Shown here in pieces: positions 41,589 through 52,769 of a DNA stretch of 64,000 bases. The notes under the pieces were generated by a model that saw nothing but the letters and a program-made list of their open reading frames with translations, ran no database searches and was not told the origin of the DNA. The DNA is taken from positions 434,001 through 498,000 of the forward strand of contig OX596336.1 of NCBI GenBank assembly GCA_951394405.1. Reading direction: 5' to 3'. Position 1 is the first letter of the stretch. Each line of letters starts with the position of its first letter. The translations under genes and the position numbers were made by a program. The stretch comes from Coprinellus micaceus. Its lineage: Eukaryota; Basidiomycota; Agaricomycetes; Agaricales; Psathyrellaceae.

Positions 41589-44138
41589 TCATCCGGAGGC
41601 GTTATCGGGGATGCCAACGACAATCGCCCACTGGATGTTCAACCCAAGGGTCCACTCACGGGAACTAGACAGGAACGCGGTCATGGTGTACCCCACGACA
41701 GTGAAAGACCCATACGGAATTTCACCCCTCCAACGTGGAAGGTTAGCTTCAAGGTCACCGATGTCGTTTTCGACATCGAAGTCGTCGGCGTTCGTTGCAT
41801 CATAGACAGGAACTAGATCCCCCGTCAGAACTCCTGCATCGACGATTGAGATGGGACGGACATACCTTCAGCCGTGTTGGGAAGGGAGAAACTGTCGGTC
41901 GAAATGCGAGCCGAGTTGGAAGACGAACCACCCGTAAACATGCCAGCCGGGGGGGTGTTCCCTCCAGGAGAGGGAGTGTTATCTGGAGACTAAGGTCAGT
42001 ACACGCACGGGTAAGAAAGTAGGGGGAACGTACTATGTGCGACACCCGAATATTCCGCACGCGAGGAGAATTGAAGAGCATGCTTGGCATATTGGGTCTT
42101 CATTGACTGGAAGCCGAAGACCGTGCACGCCGCGCTGGAAAGACGCTGTTGCTCGCCTTCGTGTGTAATAATCTTCAGGCTCCGTTGCTTCAAACCGACC
42201 GGACTAGGTGCGGTAATCTGCGAGAATTCGAGGAAGCCAGAGGTGAGGAAAGTGAAAGGCTTCCCCTCCTTAGTGACGGCGTGGTAACGATTGGCCGTTG
42301 GACTCAGGCGCAAACAATACACCGGAGAAAGATCCATGCGTGACAGATTGCCGATGGACCCTTTGTGCTTGAAGATGATGAAGGCAAGCGCAAGTCTAAG
42401 TGATGATTAGATCAGACCGCAAACGCAGGGGATGCGGACACTTACCCGCCGTCCATGTTGGGACATTGGATGGCCCATGCCGCAAACCGAACGTGCCCCG
42501 GGCCCTGAAGGTTTTCATTCCACGAAATGAGCCCTAAAATACGGCTAGGAGAGAGTCAGTGATAAACCGGGGAGGGAACGATGAACGTGACTCACGCGAG
42601 GTGATACAGCACAGGAGCAGACATACGTATGACGTGGTCGCTCATGTCGAGAAAGACTTCGTTCTCAGGGGGGGGAGGTAAGAGGCGAGACTCGATGAGG
42701 AGGCCAGCCTGCGTGGGGGTCGAAGCAGGAGGAGTGGATGTTGGGAGTGACGGTGTCGTGGGAGTGGCCCCTGCCTCAGCGACCAACTCAGCGACGGCTT
42801 TTCTTTTGCGACGCGTACGAGTCGGGGTCTGAGGATTGACACTGTTAGGGGGTTCTCGATGAGGCTGCGGCTTGAGGTCGGAATCAGGCGGCACAGCAGA
42901 GGGGGTGCTGTTACTCGATTCCCCTGGAGGTCGCTGCTGGTGCCGCCTGCTCATCTCCAACCCTGTACTGTTTGGGCAAGTCAGGAAGCGCACGTGGATG
43001 CGGATATGAGTACGCGTACCGTAAGCGCTTGCGGTCACGGCGTTCGTAGTCCGACAGGCCGCTAACCTTGGTGAGTGCCAGTACATCAACCCGAACAAGG
43101 GGACTCACCTGTCGCTATCGTCGAGATCGCGTTTGGAGGACGGTGGATCAGGCAGAGCTTTCCCTTTCCCCTTAGTATCTTTGACCCGGGGAATCTCGGT
43201 TCCTATATCGAGTGTCCGTTATCAGTTTGATACCTTAGTGGAATCCTGCGCGGACTTACGGGGAGGGGAACTCTCTCTCTTCATCGACGGGCCGAACAGC
43301 AAGTCCATAAGGCTTTCACGAGTGGCGAGCCTGCAAAACCGATGGGATTAGAAACCAAGGAAAACCTGTGTAAGGCCACAACGCACTCAAGTTGACGCCC
43401 TTCGTCGAAGTCCTGTTCGGCCATGAGAGCGTTGTTGGACTTGAGCAGTTGTAGAGTCTTCAGGAGGAAGTGTTTGTGTTGCCCGGCACTCTGAAGGACC
43501 TCTGCCATCTCCTGTTCATGTTCGGCAACACGTCTTGCGCGCTCCTTCATGGCAACATCAACAGGGTTGTCCTCACTGAGCCAAGGTGAGCTGGGGATAA
43601 CGTAAATATATCCCAAGCACGTACTGAACGCCCGGGAACGGTTCATCTAAATCCATAGCCATTGAGGATGCCACAGAGCTCCTGCGAGAGCGTGGACGGT
43701 CGGGATCTAAGAGGCCATGTGCGTCAACTTTGGCAAATGAACGACGGAAGGGAGCATGGAACGTACCGTCGGCGTCCGTGAAAGTTTCAGGGTTACGAGA
43801 GTCGTCTCTATCGACGCAAGCAGTTGCGATCAGCTCCTTTGTGTAGCAGCGCAATGAATGGACCTCTCACATGAAAGAGTCCTCGTAATCGTAGTCGTCT
43901 TGCTGTTGATCGAGAGGCTCGTCTTCCGAAGCGTCATCACCGCTGTGAATGGCCTCAGCGTCGACGAAAGGGTTAGGGGAGAAGGGAGGAATGCGACTAG
44001 GCAGAGAGGCTTTCTTCTCAGCCGCCATCTGCTCGAAGATTTCCGGGACGGTGGGCAAACTGAGGGAAGAGGAAAGGTGAAGACCTAGACAAAGGAAAAA
44101 GGGGTGCAGACTCACTCGTCGACATCCTTGCTGAACAT
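41589..44138 (-). CDS. Thirteen-exon gene of unknown function, 653 residues
   Basis: The hand-built model closes exactly in frame. Exons: 44138-44116, 44059-43871, 43807-43767, 43727-43625, 43590-43387, 43330-43260, 43202-43109, 43061-43020, 42967-42596, 42544-42446, 42395-42034, 41982-41866, 41833-41589. The N-terminal part is acidic (DDASEDEPLDQQQDDYDYED), then an Arg/Ser-rich patch, a helical segment (MKERARRVAEHEQEMAEVLQ) and KRKAVAELVAEAG. A globular C-terminal half follows (GPGHVRFAAWAIQCPNMDGG, MDLSPVYCLRLSPTANRYHA, KEGKPFTFLTSGFLEF), ending with LVPVYDATNADDFD and GSFTVVGYTMTAFL. I know no function. The length, many phased introns and absence of lesions argue for a maintained gene. 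Its start codon lies 22 bp from hAT copy 2. Confidence 0.7.
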
Positions 44139-44160
44139 GCGACTTTTCTTAGAAGCCCTT

Positions 44161-47100
44161 TAGTGATAACCAAGGATACAGATATCCGAGAGGATACACG
44201 GTTATAATCCGCCAAGGATAGGATACGGATGGACGCCCGGCTAACCGGGCGCTTATCCGTATCCGGTTCGGATTTCCGCGGATACCCGATCAAATCTCGG
44301 CATACTCGGCATTGCCGGACATGCCGGCGATCGACTATACAGTACCAAAAATGCGATTTCTGTTGTGCACTCCTCATACAGCCGAAACTAGCCTACGAAT
44401 TCACTCTCTAAGCTTTCGAAAATCTCGCTATGTCTTCCCTCGCTCCCGCAGCCGACCAAACCACCAGCCGACGTGGCCGCGTTCTTCAGCCAACCAAGCG
44501 CAAGCAACAGGCGCCGATTACGGCGTTCGTCAAAGCGTTCAAAAAAGCCCGCACCGCCTTAACGCCAGGTAGGCGTGACAGTGCCGAGACTGGGCTGTCA
44601 GAACCAGATGAAACTGGTTCGACTTCTCGAAGCGTTCCCACCCCGCCCACTGCTGCTCTCCCTGGTGCTCCCCCGTCTGCGTCCGCCCGTACTCGCATTG
44701 TGCGCGCATCCGCATCGGTCGTGATCGAGGACTCCGACGATGACGCCGACCACGATGATCAGTCGTCTAACGGGGACGTACTGCCCCTCGACAACGACGT
44801 CATTATGCTCGACGCCGCACCTACGACTTCCACACCTGCGAGTTCGAAGGAAAATGGGGGGGAGAGTTCGAAAACGGGGCAGTCGGAGAACATAGGTGCG
44901 TAAATGTGAGCTCGCTTCGTTTTTATATATCTCATTGCCCAGTGCCAGACGGAAAGTGGACCGCGCCCGTCTACGGCTTCTTCAAGCCCGAGCCCTCGAA
45001 GAAGCCGGTCAATGGGCGTGCGTGCTACACCTGGGAATGCATTGCGGAACACTGTCGCATGCCCACCCGCTTCGTACGCCGCTACGCCGACAAGAAGGTC
45101 ATCGACGCGAAGACCGGCCAGGCCAAGTACGTCCTCGACGGCTCCACCGGGAACATGCGCGGCCACGTCAAGAAATGCTTCGGTTCCGACGCCCTCGAAG
45201 CAGCTGACAAGGCCAAGAATGCGGACGAGGTTCGCAAGGCGGCCAACACCAACGGCGGCCTGCTCTCCGCCCATGCTATCACCACTGCCTTTGCTCGAAA
45301 GGGCAAAGGTAAGGTCACGTACTCGACACGTCCTCACACGGAGGTCGAATCTCGGTAAGTACTTTATCTCATTTTGCTCCGTTTCGCTGAACGAACATGT
45401 TCTACTTCAGGGCCGAGACCGTGCGCTGGGTGTCGGAAAGCTTTCGCCCAATCAGCATTGTGAAGGACCGAGGGTACAATACTCTCATGAAGACCGGACG
45501 ACCCCACCACTACGTACCGTCACCCAGTACGGTGTCGCGGGATATTAAGATGGTCTTTGCGAGCGTTCGGAACCGCATTGCCAAGCTGCTTCAGGTGAGT
45601 TGCGCTGTTCGTATACTCCCCCTACACTTCCTCACGGAACTCAGGAACACCCCGGTTCCCTCCACTTCGCACATGACTGCTGGACCTCGCCCAACCACCG
45701 CGCCTACGCTGCCTTCACCGTCCACTTTGAGCAGAACGGCCAGCCGTTCGCCCTCTTGCTCGACTTCGTCGAAATCCCCCGCTCTCACACTGGTCTCAAC
45801 CTTGCGATCGAATTCGCGCGAGTCCTCCGCGAGTTTGGGATTGAGCACAAGGTACGTCCGACTCACGCTCGGTATACACATATATTTATGCCTTCTACGT
45901 AGCTCCTGAGCGTGACGTGCGACAACGCCTCCAACAACGACGCCATGGTTCGCGAGCTTCAAAAGCTCATCGACACCTTCGCAGGAGAAGCCTCCCTCAC
46001 TCGCTGCTTCCTCCATGTCGTGAACCTCGTTGCGAAGACGACAATTCGTGTCTTCGACGTGCCCCACAAGAAGACGGATGGTGACGACCCCGGCTCTTCT
46101 ACGACTGGTGACGCCATCCTCGATAAGGCTCGGCGGGAGCTTGAGAAGCTGGCTGAGAATCTCGAGCTCGAGGATGCGGAGACGCGGGCAGCAATGGCGG
46201 AAGAGTCACGCGAGTTGGAGGGGGAGGATGACGAAGGACAGAGTGAGCTCGAGAATAGCACGGAGGGGTGGGTGGATGAACGTGGACTGATGTCCGATGC
46301 GGAGCGTGACGAGTTGGATAGAAGTGTGCTCCCTGTCCGGCTCGCTATTCTCAAGGTGCGTGCCGCGTTTCAGGGTTACGGATTCTTCCTAGTCTGATCA
46401 TTGTCTCCTGATAGCTTCGTCGGCTCTCCTTCGCGATTATTCACTCGTCCACCATCCTCCTTCCGCTCTGGTACGAGACTCTTCGTATGCTCGGTCTTGC
46501 ACTGAAGGCCATCCCGCGCGATGTGGCGACTCGGTGGAACTCGACGTATGATATGTTGAAGTTCGCACTTGAGTACAGGGCTGCCATTGAGACAATGGTC
46601 AAGGAGAAGGCGTTGCGGTGCTATGAGCTCGATGATGAGGAGTGGGCGATGATCTCGCAGCTTACTGATATTCTCAAGGTATGTAACACCTCCTATTCTG
46701 GGTGACGTTGGGCACTGACGTTGGGCACTGCCGCCTGCTGTCATCTAGGTGTACAAGCACGCTACTCTCTTCTTCTCTCGTGGTACCCCCTCGCTTCCTA
46801 CTGTTATCCCTGCTATGGACCACATCGACGATATCCTGACCGAACAATCCCTCAACAAGACTGCTTTCCTACCATCCATCCGTGCTGCATGCACGCTCTC
46901 GAAGCAGACCCTCAATAGATATTATAACAAGACGGACGAGTCGGAGAACTACCGTATTGCGATGAGTAAGTCCTCCATTTTGCACAACACGGACCATGGC
47001 TAATGTTCTGAGCAGTCCTCCACCCTTCCTTCAAGCTCGACTACTTTCGGCAGCGTGGCTGGCTGCCATCGTGGGTGGAGACTGCGGAGGAGATGCTCAG

Positions 47101-47963
47101 GGATGAGTTTGAGCGTTCATATTCAAGCCTGGATATGCCCTCAGACTATGCCAACACCATTGCCCTCGAGGATGGTGCACCATCGAAGGTATGTTGTGGG
47201 CATATTTCTCTAATGTGTCGTAGTACTCACATTCATTTAGGTCAATAATGAACCAAATATCTTCGACTCCCTTCCCTCCATCCCATCGCGTTCCCGTACT
47301 GCTATTATTGATGAGATTGACCGGTACCTTGCATCCCCAATCGAGAAGAATGTAAGCGACCCTATGGTGTGGTGGCATGACCGCCGGACCCTCTATCCTC
47401 GTCTTTCGAGGATGGCTCTGGACTACCTGTCTATTCCCGGTACGTTCAATGTCGTCTTTCATTCTTTTAGCTCTAAGTTCTTTCATCTAGCAACGTCGGT
47501 TGATGTCGAGCGATGCTTCAGTCGTGGTCGGATCCTTCTTAGCCATCTCCGAAACCGTCTTAGTGCTCAGACCACCCGTGCACTTATGTGTTTGAACTAC
47601 TGGAGTAAGGTGGGTCTTATCAAAGACCGTGACGTCCTCAAGGTGATTCGGAGCCTCGACTCTCTCGATGGTGATGAGGACTTGGACCTGGAGGAGGGTT
47701 GGGACACCATTGATCTATTGTAGTGTTACCAGTGTACACGTTACATATATGTATGTGCTGATATGACTGAATTGCTACCCCATATCTGTCCAAACCTCAG
47801 ATAATCTGGAGATATCCTTCAATCTATCTGTTAATCCGTGAATCCGTCGGAAATCCGTGAGAATCTGTATCCGTACCCGTATCCGCTTGGAGGATAGGAT
47901 AATTCAAAGGATAGGATAAGGATTGGACTTACCGTATCCGAGGATTATCCCTGGTGAACACTA
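44161..47963 (+). mobile_element. hAT DNA transposon copy 2 (3,803 bp), no target duplication
   Basis: Same length, ends and predicted proteins as copy 1, displaced by exactly 17,051 bp and in the same orientation. The flanking octamers differ: AAGCCCTT on the left, GCTGCTCG on the right. It occupies the shared upstream region of two divergent genes, ending 160 bp before the start codon of the 48.1-kb gene. Confidence 0.92.
44430..47723 (+). CDS. hAT transposase, copy 2
   Basis: Exon for exon the same as the transposase at 27379-30672: leader, BED zinc finger, HDCWTSPN and VTCDNASNND catalytic regions, and C-terminal dimerisation block. No difference in any predicted segment was noticed. Either copy could supply enzyme for both. 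Confidence 0.85.
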
Positions 47964-48123
47964 GCTGCTCGCTAGGCGACCCGCAGCCGATCGCCTGCAT
48001 GTTTCACCCCCCCACCCGCGATCGAGAGCCCCGCTCACGCTATGGGGTCACCGTCTCCCCGACTATTTCAGACCAGGGCCCCGATACTGCCGAACAGGTC
48101 CAACCGATAATCAAACGCCCACC

Positions 48124-49298
48124 ATGTGGCCCAACTACAACGCAGCGGAGGCAGGTAAGTGTATTCAACGTAGGAGATTTGAGCTATTCTGAAGAAAAGA
48201 CAGTGCTATGCGTGAACTCACAGATCGCAAAGACGTCGCAGGAGGAAGGGGAGGAAATCCCATTGAGTGAGTTAGAGGTAAGTGCCCGTCGAGACCGTTG
48301 GATGTCATCATAACCAAGAGTTTCACAGTTTGGGGGGTTTGCTGTGGCTCAACTTCAAAATTCGAAGGCGTACAAGATAGTGTCGCGAGCCAACCACGAC
48401 CAGGAGTTGGTAGTAAAGTTGGTTGGGATCGTCTGTTCGAAAACGCTCCCACCCTTCCGGGCGTCCTTGTAAGTGGTTCTCAACGTACCAGTGTCGTCCC
48501 CACTGATCTTTCGTTCAGAGAAACGGCGACACCTTTACATCGGCGGAAGCTGCGACAGCACATCAAGTTATGCGGGGGTGGATCCACCAGCTTCGACGAA
48601 TACGAAACCAAACTCAATTCAATCGTTGACTTCTTCGCAGGGTCTGTCGGGCAGGATCGTATCGACGTCCCAGAGCTTGGTGTTTTCGACGGGCATTATG
48701 CTGTGGACTTCCATACGAGGTATTTCGAGGAGCGTCGGTATGCGCAAGGCGTGTCACACATACCATTCGACCCCTCCGTCGACCCTAATGGCACGCTGGA
48801 GAGGGCGAGGGGTACGGACCTGGTACACGGCGAGGGAAACATAGTTGAGTATTGTGTCAAGAGCTTCGATGACACCGGGAGCCCGCAGTACGTAGTGTCC
48901 TCGTATTAACGCATCGCTCCAACTGAGCCTTCGCACAGATATCATGCCCAGGGACCGCAAGACTTCGCAGTGGGAGATATTGTGGAGATCTGCGGCACAT
49001 TCACCCTTTACCCCTATCGCAGCGACGACAATCCGGGTGCTCGCTTCAAGCTAGTCAACGGCATGCGCACTCTGAGCCTGCTGAACCACGACTTCGCGAA
49101 GGTATGTCGCATGGATTTTGAGCTCAATGCGAGCATTTACACCGCCCCCGCGCCCTCCTCAAGGCGATGAGGCAAGCCTCAGCGGTGAAGACCGCCCGTC
49201 CGCGGCAATTCAAAGTCACGATGCCCAAGCGGAAATTCTTGACGCAGCGGGGGGGAAGCAAAGAGGGCAGCAAGGAGGAGAACATGGATGTGGGCTAG
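48124..49298 (+). CDS. Six-exon gene of unknown function, 303 residues
   Basis: Exons 48124-48154, 48204-48277, 48329-48468, 48519-48887, 48939-49101 and 49164-49298 close exactly in frame. The start MWPNYNAAEAV has good context (CACCATGTGG). Readable segments: FGGFAVAQLQNSKAYKIVSR, SLETATPLHRRKLRQHIK, CGGGSTSFDEYETKLNSIVD, then DGHYAVDFHTRYFEERRYA, SHIPFDPSVDPNG and VGDIVEICGTFTLYPY. It continues KLVNGMRTLSLLNHDFAK and ends in a basic tail (KTARPRQFKVTMPKRKF). From memory the FDEY / PxDPSVDPxG / GDIVE / MRxLxLL order recurs in many mushroom hypothetical proteins without known function. It is transcribed away from hAT copy 2, divergent from the 653-residue gene. Confidence 0.7.
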
Positions 49299-49451
49299 TA
49301 CTACAACGAAAGAGACAGATAGGTAGTCCTATAGGACCAGGGATTCGAAGCATCGGTATGCCGAACGATCGCGAGCAAGTGATAGAGGTAGGATGGATTA
49401 AGTTCGACCGCTGCACGCGATGATTATTTGGGAGCAGGAACGTGTATACAA

Positions 49452-50586
49452 TTAGAGACGGTGTAGCAGGGGATGCCACTGTTCTGCGGGGCACATGGAT
49501 TTGTAAGGGCAGTGATGATTGTAGCAACGGCGGCGATACTGAGCGGGAAGGCGCGAGGTCTTGGCTTGCTTGATGACACTGCGAACGGGACCTACCACAG
49601 GAAGGTTCTCTTCTCTCCACGGGAAAGAGGCAACGGGTTTGAGTGGGGTTTGATTACGCCTCATGGCCGGGCATCTCGTACCACAAGGGCTAGCCCAGGA
49701 CTCGTTGGACGGCTCCCAATCGTAGCTCCCGGGAATGCGCGCCATCCCTTCGTGGAAAGGATGCCCCCAGTTGCGAATGCAAATGTTGGTGGTCGCCACA
49801 GAAGGAAAGGGTGAGACGACTGACGTCGCTGTGATGATGTTGGACTGTGTTGAGAAAAGGGAAGAGAAGGCGGTGTGGACAACCGACTTGGTGCAACTGC
49901 TGAGTGTGATTTTGACCTAGGAACGGGGGCATAAGTACCAACGCCCTCCTCGGAGATCCTTCCCAGTGCCTTACCTGACTGTGGAACGACGATCCCTAGG
50001 GTGTCGAGTGTAAGGAACGGCAGTGGTATTGTAGGCAATATAGGTCTCTCACGGATGTAAATCGCAAGGCTGAGTGGAGCCCAACAAAGTCGGTCACCCC
50101 TGCCAAACGATACCTATAGTTGACGTCGAAGCGCAAAGGGCGGGTGTATCCCTTTCGAAGGAACCACCGCAAGATCGAACCGAAGTGTTCTTCGGGAACG
50201 AGAATGTTGAGATCGAGCGCGGCGGTTGTGTTGGGATGGCCGGCAGCGTGCCATTCGAGCACCGATTGTGTGTATGTTTCGTTGTTGATACGTAGCACGT
50301 CCAGCACAGCGCTACCAGCGATAGCCATTCCGGTGGAGCCCATAAGAGCGAAGAGCTCGGGCAGAAGGGGAGCGGGGATGAAAGGGAATAAAGCCAATTG
50401 AATCCGCCACTTGACCTCGTACCTTGCTGCGGCCCTGGAAGATCGATTGACACGAGAGATGGCCATTAGCGTGGGCCAGTCGACGAAGCTGAGTGTCATA
50501 GCGAGCAATTCCGCATTCCCCCAGACGTGACGCGTGAAAGGGAGTCGTTGGCGTCGAGCCAAGAGCCTCGGAGAAAGGCGCGGCAT
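49452..50586 (-). CDS. F-box plus nucleotidyltransferase-like protein D
   Basis: Three exons (50586-50053, 49995-49975, 49916-49452) give 339 residues. It begins MPRLSPRLLARRQRLPF, then an F-box-like VWGNAELLAMTLSFVDWPTL with MAISRVNRSSRAAARYEVKW. The core is IAGSAVLDVL, a longer spacer, then LDLNILVPEEHFGSILRWFL: Gly-Ser is kept but the Asp-x-Asp has become Asp-x-Asn. The 21-bp middle exon and the segment VKITLSSCTKSVVHTAF match the post-core part of the paralogues. The C-terminal third (WASPCGTRCPAMRRNQ) aligns poorly, so the 3' exon may be degenerate or differently spliced. The F-box is clearest in this copy. Confidence 0.6.
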
Positions 50587-50829
50587 AGTCAGGGTTCGGG
50601 AGAAAGGACAGACGGATGCAGACCCGAGAGCACATACACGAAAATAGGGACAGTGATCCGTCGATGGGCGGAAACGGGGAGAAAGCTCCGAGGGCGTAAC
50701 TCGGAAGAAAACAGTGTACGCACCCAAATGAAACGTCGTGGCCGAAACCCGTCATTGGGTAGAACCAGCGTGCGTATATAAGCCAAGGTAGCCCAATACA
50801 CGTACATCCTACACGCCGGACTCGCTCTA

Positions 50830-52095
50830 TCACACCGCATACAGTTTGACACCCCCGTGCTGCGCATTCTTCGCTGCAAAAGCGGATTCCAATTTTAGAT
50901 ACCATTGGCTCCGTGGATAAGGAGGTATGGAGCCGCCCCTAGCCGCAAAGGACACCTCGCAGAGTCGAGGATAGTTCCCCCGTAGTATGCATTCCAGAAT
51001 GTTGCAGATGCAGGCCTCGTAACCGGAGGGGATCGCGCGATCCATTTTGTGGAGGATGACTTCGGCCGTGTGGACGGTTGGGTGTGAGGGCGGAAGGGGT
51101 TGGACGGAATCGAGGCTATGCCAGCTCTTGATGTACCAGGTCAAAGAGTCGAGGTTGGGGCAGAGGTCTGAGAAGTGAGGGCAGTCCGCGTCCCAAGAAT
51201 TGAACGATCCACGGTCGGGGGGAATACACAACAATGACTTCAAGCGGGGACCGTACCTCTCGAGGAAGCGAGTGGTCATGGATGAGTTCTCCATGAGGTG
51301 GACGGAAGATAGTTTGGGGAATGTGTCATCGACAGCCAGCATCACCAGGAATGACGCGAGAGCTCTCTCTCGATGGTCGGTCTGGCCAATCCAATACGTC
51401 GCACCGACGGAAAGATGGCGAAGGGATTGGTGACGAATGATGGGAGACGGACCTTCCCAGTCGCGGAAAGCCGTGGAAGGGTCTGAAGCGACCCCACAGA
51501 CGCGAAGGGTCTCCAATTTGGGATTCGCGTTGATCAAGTCGCGGAGTTGTTCCACGGTCGGGTACTCCCATTCAGCGTCCAGCTGAACACGACGAAGGTT
51601 GGGACAATTCTGAGAAAGAGCATCGATGAGGGGCTGGGGGTTGGTCCTTTGGATGGGGGTGAGCCCTCGAATGAAGTTCCGATGCAGGAATACGTGCAGG
51701 TCCGGCATGTTCCCTAGAACGTTGAGGATGATCGGGAGTTGGTATTCCTCGTGGATGCGAAGCTCAAAGCGACGCGCATGTTGGCCGAAGCGAGGGGCGA
51801 GCGATGCTATCTACTCCAACGAAGCCGGGGATGTGACGATGACACACTTCCAGAGAATCTGAATGCCCATCTGGTAGAAACGCTGGTTGAGTGTGACAAG
51901 CCCATGGGCGAAGCTTGAGATGGATGGTGGCATAGGGTTCAACGCGACATCGGCCATGCCATACTCAATGTCGGAGGCGAAGGATATGTTGTCGTGGGCG
52001 GATAAAGAAAGAATGCAGAACCAGACATCGTCCGGGAGGCGGAGAAAAAGTTCGAGAGAGCCAGGGAGTAGGGGCGGATAGGTCATCGGATGCAT
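50830..52095 (-). pseudogene. F-box/LRR protein 3, interrupted by an in-frame TAG
   Basis: A single open frame from the Met at 52095 is broken by one TAG at 51811-51813 and then continues in the same frame to 50830. Before the stop: an F-box (LFLRLPDDVWFCILSLSAHD) and GLVTLNQRFYQMGIQILWKC. After it: ARRFELRIHEEYQLPIILNV, SQNCPNLRRVQLDAEWEYPT, INANPKLETLRVCGVASD and CPNLDSLTWYIKSWHSLD. The stop sits at the residue after SPASLE, where F-box/LRR 1 reads GLENVDRML, so it looks like a nonsense mutation. No intron of sensible size can remove it. With no other lesion it is a young pseudogene, a readthrough product or a sequencing error. Confidence 0.75.
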
Positions 52096-52769
52096 TGCAA
52101 GGCGGGCTTGGACTTCAGTGACTCTTATATCAGATGTGTGAGGCAATGGGAATCGACAGGGGAGCAGAGAGGAGCGGTACACGCTGGAACATAGGGGCGG
52201 CCAGAACATCATTGTAGTCCAAGTACAGATCACAAATTGAAACGCGGCCCACCAGGCAAAGCCAGTAGACTCGAGGTACAGATAAAGGGGTGTAGGACAA
52301 AGTGGGCTTAAGGTTGATCGAAGATGAAAACACGTTGGGGAGTATAGAGAATGGACGTCAAGGTACAGAGACAAAGAGGCGAGGAAAGCTGATATCCTCC
52401 CCCACCCATCCCCCCAACCAAATAAAAGGAACACGTACGGGACGGGGTGTGACACATTACGGTATGGTATTGTGGTGATAGGCCAATGATCGAGAGGATT
52501 GGGGGACAGGACAGAATAAACGAACAGAGGAGAGGTTCGAGACAAGGGAGAAGAAACGAACGTCATGGTCAAGGACGGTCAAGATAAGAAAGGGCAGAGG
52601 CGAGAGAGGGGGCAACAGAGTAAAACAGTACGACACAGTTAGCTGTGCGGTTGCGCTCGACATAGTTTACAAATAAGGAAGGGCGTGCTCACGAACACGC
52701 GGAAGTCACATGGTCGTGATCTTCATGAATATCTTGGCACCTTTGACCTTGTACCGGACAAGTACCCAA
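52096..52769. other. Right subterminal region of the 34.4-kb insert
   Basis: About 670 bp upstream of F-box/LRR 3 with no supported gene. It contains TTTGACCTTGTACC close to the right end, echoing the ACCTTTGAACCTT just inside the left inverted repeat (about 18432-18444); these may be subterminal binding repeats. Confidence 0.4.

Noticed and set aside
27110..47963. A composite transposon bounded by the two hAT copies
   Set aside because: Copy 1 has its own perfect 8-bp duplication on both sides and the outer flanks of the pair do not match, so the copies inserted independently or were rearranged later.
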